Made by a program: the position numbers and the translations under genes | Notes under the pieces: model-generated | Database searches by the model: none | What the model was told of the DNA's origin: nothing | Seen by the model: the letters and a program-made list of their open reading frames with translations, nothing else | NCBI GenBank assembly: GCA_034436035.1 | Contig: DAOTVW010000162.1 | Location: 1-15,632, forward strand | DNA: 15,632 bases | Source: UBA4823 sp034436035 | GTDB lineage: Bacteria > Chloroflexota > Anaerolineae > Anaerolineales > UBA4823 | Direction: 5' to 3' | Part shown: positions 12,779 to 15,632 of the stretch, piece after piece | Layout of the letters: every line of letters starts with the position of its first letter | How positions within the stretch are numbered: the first letter of the stretch is position 1

Positions 12779-13384
12779 TTACTTCTTCGCAATCAGGACG
12801 CTTGATGGCGCAAACAGATATGCCAGTAGCCCAGCCTCTTCTGCAGTGCTTGTCGAGCTAGCCGATGCGTCAACCGCAATCGGACTCCTCGGTTCTACGA
12901 TTATCGGCTGCGGGAATACAATGTACTGCTCATCTTTCATCCTCATCGGCTGAACGTTCCAGATGGGCAGGGTAACGTTTCCAGGCTTCACCTGAATTTC
13001 CAGCGTTATCGGTGTCGCACTGAGGTTGAAATACCCATAGATGAGCAAAAGCTCGTCGTCATCCAGCGTGTGCGGAGAAACGAAAGTATCGCTCGCCGAC
13101 CAGTTAACAGACGAAGACGAACCGCTTGTCCAAGACCACTTGCTACTCGGCTTCCCGAGCACGTGAGGTCTCAGAGGAGCAATCCCGAACTCAGTCGACT
13201 TGGGCGTCCAACCGCCGAACGGCTGGTCGAACTTCTGTTCTCCTAGCATCACTGCATCTTTTATTCCCTGCATCACCAAAGACTCAAGGTCGGTGTTCCG
13301 GACGAACTTCAGGTCATTGTAGAACCAGTGATAAGTCCTCTGGAACGCCGCCGCCGTCTGGGGATACTTAAATGCATCTGCCAT
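12779..13384 (-). CDS. Candidate major capsid protein (single-jelly-roll-like, inferred)
   Basis: 201 residues, no family recognised with certainty. The N-terminal 65 residues are helical (TYHWFYNDLKFVRNTDLESLV). A Ser/Trp-rich linker (SSKWSWTSGSSSSVNWSASD) leads into a C-terminal beta half: DDDELLLIYGYFNLSATPI, TLEIQVKPGNVTLPIW, EQYIVFPQPIIVEPRSPIAV and AGLLAYLFAPSSVLIA, about eight strands, the number in a jelly roll. It has the best ribosome site of the window (TAAGGAGG) and a GC-richer, regular codon use, suggesting high expression. The membrane protein just upstream and other beta proteins downstream fit a virion cluster of a membrane-containing icosahedral virus. Structure prediction would decide. 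Confidence 0.75.
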   Translation of the reverse strand: MADAFKYPQTAAAFQRTYHWFYNDLKFVRNTDLESLVMQGIKDAVMLGEQKFDQPFGGWTPKSTEFGIAPLRPHVLGKPSSKWSWTSGSSSSVNWSASDTFVSPHTLDDDELLLIYGYFNLSATPITLEIQVKPGNVTLPIWNVQPMRMKDEQYIVFPQPIIVEPRSPIAVDASASSTSTAEEAGLLAYLFAPSSVLIAKK

Positions 13385-13398
13385 TTTTTTCTACCTCC

Positions 13399-13854
13399 TT
13401 AGAATGCAGGCGTTGGCGTTAGAGCCACTGCCTTAGACGTCGATACGGGATTTCCGTATGCTGGCGTCGATTCTTTCCTAGTCACTATCACCGGCCTCGC
13501 GGCCAGTGGCGCAGGTCTCAATGAGCCAATCGCCGTCGGTGGAACATTCAAGAGTTTCTGCACTATTCCAATAGTGCCGACAACTGAAAAACCAAGTGCG
13601 GCTCCAGATATACCATCTGCAATCGCCTTGTTTCCCTTCACAGCCGTAGGAATGCTGACCCACACGAGGATACCGAGAGCCGTCAGAACAATTCTCGTTA
13701 TCCAATCATAGACATCATCCGCCGCATAGGACTTGACCCAGTTGCGAACGCTGTCTATGACGTATGCTCCGCCAGCGACTCCAACAGCCGCACCGAGCAA
13801 CGTAGGGGCCCATGAAGAGACTTTCTTTACTCTGTCGACGTTTAGATACTTCAT
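13399..13854 (-). CDS. Three-helix membrane protein, candidate virion membrane protein
   Basis: 151 residues from the ATG at 13854, chosen because GAGGTG lies five bases upstream and a TATA box lies 41 bp upstream; the ATG at 13884 would sit inside the promoter spacing and lacks a good site. Helices are at about 16-34 (APTLLGAAVGVAGGAYVI), 52-72 (ITRIVLTALGILVWVSIPTAV) and 80-100 (ISGAALGFSVVGTIGIVQ). A Pro/Thr/Ala-rich tail follows and ends TPTPAF. No family recognised. First gene of the capsid transcription unit; it could be a virion membrane or scaffolding component. Confidence 0.78.
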   Translation of the reverse strand: MKYLNVDRVKKVSSWAPTLLGAAVGVAGGAYVIDSVRNWVKSYAADDVYDWITRIVLTALGILVWVSIPTAVKGNKAIADGISGAALGFSVVGTIGIVQKLLNVPPTAIGSLRPAPLAARPVIVTRKESTPAYGNPVSTSKAVALTPTPAF

Positions 13855-13891
13855 TTGAGCACCTCGTCGATTATACTGCCTCATTTTCTTC

Positions 13892-13899
13892 TATTTAAA
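13892..13899 (-). promoter_or_regulatory. Archaeal-type TATA box for the capsid unit
   Basis: TTTAAATA on the minus strand lies about 41 bp before the ATG at 13854. A transcription start about 26 bp downstream would give a leader of about 15 nt carrying GAGGTG. It stands in a 98-bp gap after the thioredoxin-like gene, with two dyads just upstream. Confidence 0.5.
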
Positions 13900-13906
13900 G
13901 AAAACG

Positions 13907-13939
13907 TATAGTTTCCCAGACTATAACTTAGCGCCTAAG
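13907..13939. promoter_or_regulatory. Two adjacent inverted repeats upstream of the capsid promoter
   Basis: TATAGT-ttcccag-ACTATA (13907-13925) and CTTAG-cgc-CTAAG (13927-13939) are perfect dyads one base apart. They lie between the stop of the thioredoxin-like gene and the TATA box of the capsid unit. They could be operators for a dimeric regulator, or small hairpins ending the upstream transcript; no T-tract follows, which favours operators. Confidence 0.35.
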
Positions 13940-13952
13940 AAGTCAGATTTAA

Positions 13953-14267
13953 TCATTTGGAGAGTTCGTCCGTAAATGCGTGCTCGGGGTGCTTATAAAC
14001 GTAATTAATCATCTTGATAAGGTCATCGTCGTCAGGGATGCCCACAAAATAGACCGAATTATACAATGCGATAGCGGGTATACGTCGTATGCATAACTTA
14101 CGAGCGATAGCTCTCACATACCGCTTATTGAGATTATATTTCTTTATCTTTATGTCTGGCGGAAGAAGGGCTTTTACCTTCTCGAATTTATCAAAAATAC
14201 CATGACATCTCGGACAATCGTCGCGATAAAAGACCTTTACGACTAATTTTCCGGTTTTTCTTTTCAT
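13953..14267 (-). CDS. Thioredoxin/glutaredoxin-fold protein with CPRC active site
   Basis: 104 residues. A basic start leads into strand LVVKVFY, the redox motif C18-P-R-C21 at the start of a helix, then a second beta-alpha unit and IRRIPAIALYN, where P64 is the expected cis-proline facing the active site. This order is the thioredoxin fold, and both cysteines are intact. There is no signal peptide, so it acts inside the cell. C59 near the cis-proline is an extra cysteine. Disulfide chemistry for virion proteins or a reductase partner is inferred from its place beside capsid genes. No Shine-Dalgarno site is visible; a TATA-like box lies about 31 bp upstream of the ATG, so it may be read from a leaderless message. 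Confidence 0.85.
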   Translation of the reverse strand: MKRKTGKLVVKVFYRDDCPRCHGIFDKFEKVKALLPPDIKIKKYNLNKRYVRAIARKLCIRRIPAIALYNSVYFVGIPDDDDLIKMINYVYKHPEHAFTDELSK

Positions 14268-14293
14268 CGGCGATGAGTTTGTCGCATCTGGTT

Positions 14294-14303
14294 CTTATAT
14301 TTA
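14294..14303 (-). promoter_or_regulatory. Possible TATA box for the thioredoxin-like gene
   Basis: TAAATATAAG on the minus strand is centred about 31 bp before the ATG at 14267, which has no Shine-Dalgarno site. It overlaps the stop codon of the upstream gene. Confidence 0.35.
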
Positions 14304-14792
14304 CCGAATTTCGGGCGCAATCATAAGGTATAATACTCCACCAACGATTACCGCCGCAATTATGAGAACAGGGAGCGAAATAGTAGGAGTAGGTTCTACT
14401 TTTTGAAGCTCGGCGAGAAGATAATATCCGCCCATATCTTCATCATATATACGATGATAAACTAGCCGATTGACATCAGCAGTAATCGCAACCTTCATCA
14501 CGACCGTGTCGCCAGGATTTACGACTCCGCCAGTTTTACTCGGAGTAGTAACATCCTCTGGCAAACACCCCGATTCAACGGCTTTTCCTTCTTTGGTAGT
14601 TTCGTCCCATATACAAAGAAGGTTCCACTTGCCATAAGCTTGTTCCACAGGAACCGCATTGAAAAATTCCAATAAGTCGTGTGTTTCTTCCCAGTCTGCG
14701 GGAACAACAAAACTGAACTGATAACCCGAACCTGAACCATAGTCTGTATCGAATTTTGTTGCCTTCGTCAAATCGATTACTATATCGTTCAT
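14301..14792 (-). CDS. C-terminally anchored membrane protein with beta ectodomain
   Basis: 163 residues, no family recognised. Residues 1-135 are polar and beta-rich (YQFSFVVPADWEETHDLLEFF, GDTVVMKVAITADVNRLVYH) with two Cys (60 and 76) that could form a disulfide. Residues about 140-158 (LPVLIIAAVIVGGVLYLMI) are a single membrane helix ending with a short charged tail, so this is a tail-anchored protein. No N-terminal signal is seen. A virion membrane protein facing the capsid is a fair guess. Upstream of the ATG there is a TATA-like box about 30 bp away and an AAGGAG about 12 bases away, too far to be a normal site. Confidence 0.75.
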   Translation of the reverse strand: MNDIVIDLTKATKFDTDYGSGSGYQFSFVVPADWEETHDLLEFFNAVPVEQAYGKWNLLCIWDETTKEGKAVESGCLPEDVTTPSKTGGVVNPGDTVVMKVAITADVNRLVYHRIYDEDMGGYYLLAELQKVEPTPTISLPVLIIAAVIVGGVLYLMIAPEIR

Positions 14793-14816
14793 CGTTATCG
14801 ACTTCTCCTTCTAATG

Positions 14817-14827
14817 TATTTATATTT
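14817..14827 (-). promoter_or_regulatory. Possible TATA box for the 14792 gene
   Basis: AAATATAAATA on the minus strand is centred 30 bp before the ATG at 14792. It fits the spacing at the other candidate leaderless starts in the window but overlaps the end of the preceding gene. Confidence 0.3.
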
Positions 14828-15045
14828 TACTCCTTTATTCGGCGCTTTCCGCGAATGAACCGTGCAGGAAAACGAGTGGGGGGGCTTCCTTTATACCACC
14901 GAGTCGTAGCAATTTCCGGATACATAATCCGTATTTCCAGTTCTCGACAAGCGAGTTTATCCCCCGCCCGACAAAGACGAATCAATTCGTCTCCGCGCAT
15001 CCGAGCATATCTCTCGGATTCAGGAGTGGTTACTCTAACTTTCAT
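14827..15045 (-). CDS. Small basic helical protein
   Basis: 72 residues. A GGAGGT site lies six bases before the ATG, and the start abuts the end of the preceding gene, so it is a real operon member. Residues 9-38 (ESERYARMRGDELIRLCRAG and following) form an amphipathic helical stretch reminiscent of helical segments near the start of ECF sigma factors, but the protein is far too short to be one. The C-terminal half is strongly basic and Pro/Trp-containing (RWYKGSPPTRFPARFIRGKRR), which suggests nucleic-acid or membrane-surface contact. Function unknown. Confidence 0.7.
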   Translation of the reverse strand: MKVRVTTPESERYARMRGDELIRLCRAGDKLACRELEIRIMYPEIATTRWYKGSPPTRFPARFIRGKRRIKE

Positions 15046-15049
15046 CTTT

Positions 15050-15631
15050 TTACCTCCGACCAGTTATGAATATTTGCATAGTCGCATTTACCGTGCTTGT
15101 GGTAGTCAGTTTGATATTATCGAAAATCAGATTACTTAACGACAGACCATTTCCGGCCAAGACCGTAATGACGTTCCCGGCCCTGAGTTCGATTTGATAA
15201 TCTATGTCCTGTGGCGGAATAGATAGGCTGTGCGGTTTAATCATTCCGCCGGCTTCAAAAACCTTCGCATTCGTATATATAGTATTCAGATTCACATTCA
15301 CAACAGTATAAACATTATCTGGAAGAAGATTTCTCCATATCTCGGCGAGAATGAGATTTGTCGCTTTTATATTATCATCGCCAGAAAGAAGTTGCAACGC
15401 GGAAATAAGACCAGAAACATTTTCGTTTTTCAGATTGTTTATAACCGTTGAAATTTTTGATTGGGTCGTAAAAGACGGTACCGAAGACGATACTCTTTGC
15501 TGTATTGGCGTTATTGGCATACTAAACGAACTCAAATCCATTGTAAACCTCTCCGTCGGATAAACATATACAATATCTCCCGGTCTTATTTTAAAATCTC
15601 CTCCATCTCGCGTGGCAACAGAATATCCCGC
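15050..15631 (-). CDS. Beta-rich candidate virion protein, 5' end beyond window
   Basis: The frame is open to the window edge. The stretch before the first internal ATG (15541) reads as plausible protein (FKIRPGDIVYVYPTERF), so the gene probably starts outside. However, GGAGAGG lies six bases before ATG 15541, so a 163-residue product starting there is possible. That part has a Ser/Thr/Gln-rich start, a helical middle (NLILAEIWRNLLPDN) and a beta C-terminal half (IDYQIELRAGNVITVLAGNG, TVNATMQIFITGRR). No family recognised. The beta end resembles the small beta proteins at 11339-11770 and 1481-1885 in style. Structural role inferred from neighbours. Confidence 0.7.
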   Translation of the reverse strand, partial: AGYSVATRDGGDFKIRPGDIVYVYPTERFTMDLSSFSMPITPIQQRVSSSVPSFTTQSKISTVINNLKNENVSGLISALQLLSGDDNIKATNLILAEIWRNLLPDNVYTVVNVNLNTIYTNAKVFEAGGMIKPHSLSIPPQDIDYQIELRAGNVITVLAGNGLSLSNLIFDNIKLTTTSTVNATMQIFITGRR

Positions 15632-15632
15632 C

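Noticed and set aside
12779..13384. Double-jelly-roll major capsid protein
   Set aside because: At about 200 residues with a helical N-terminal third, there is room for only one jelly roll; double-jelly-roll coats are usually well over 300 residues.
14827..15045. ECF sigma factor
   Set aside because: Only a short helical stretch resembles one; regions 2 and 4 are absent and the length is 72 residues.
1..15632. CRISPR array, tRNA or rRNA genes
   Set aside because: No regularly spaced direct repeats, tRNA cloverleaf or rRNA-like segments were seen, and the window is almost fully occupied by minus-strand genes.

Overview
This window is most likely part of the genome of a virus, or a provirus, of a probably thermophilic archaeon. 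Every supportable gene lies on the minus strand, so transcription runs from high to low coordinates. Two signs point to an archaeal host. First genes of transcription units tend to have a TATA-like box 26-31 bp before an ATG that lacks a good Shine-Dalgarno sequence (leaderless style), while internal genes carry GGAGG/GAGGTG-type sites. One small protein also matches the N-terminal part of archaeal-type TnpB. The viral reading is an inference from a block of short beta-rich and membrane proteins laid out like a virion gene cluster. No packaging ATPase, polymerase or integrase is visible here.

Region A (15632 to about 11112) is the putative virion module: a beta-rich protein cut by the window edge, a 72-residue helical/basic protein, a C-terminally anchored membrane protein, a CPRC thioredoxin-fold protein, a three-helix membrane protein, a strongly translated 201-residue candidate capsid protein, three further beta-rich proteins and a 59-residue membrane peptide. 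It ends at a GC hairpin followed by a T-rich stretch.

Region B (11074 to 1925) is a tight, largely overlapping operon with its own TATA box, embedded between virion-type genes. It encodes one recognisable member for each step of a CMP-legionaminic-acid-like (nonulosonic, sialic-acid-like) pathway: a CapD/WbpM/LegB-type 4,6-dehydratase, a DegT-type aminotransferase, two WbbJ-type acyltransferases, a NeuC/LegG-type 2-epimerase, a NeuB/LegI-type synthase and a NeuA/LegF-type cytidylyltransferase. At its head are two DUF115/Maf-type proteins, a family known to transfer nonulosonic acids onto Ser/Thr of flagellins. A radical SAM protein, an HD-domain protein, a stand-alone TnpB N-terminal domain, a 102-residue unknown protein and a small membrane protein are also in the operon.

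Region C (1885 to 1) returns to virion-type genes: a 134-residue beta-rich protein and a long Ser/Thr/Gly-rich membrane-anchored protein with internal repeats, open at the window edge and a plausible spike or adhesin.

Working model (inference): the element makes its own activated sialic-acid-like sugar and attaches it to Ser/Thr-rich virion or cell-surface protein.
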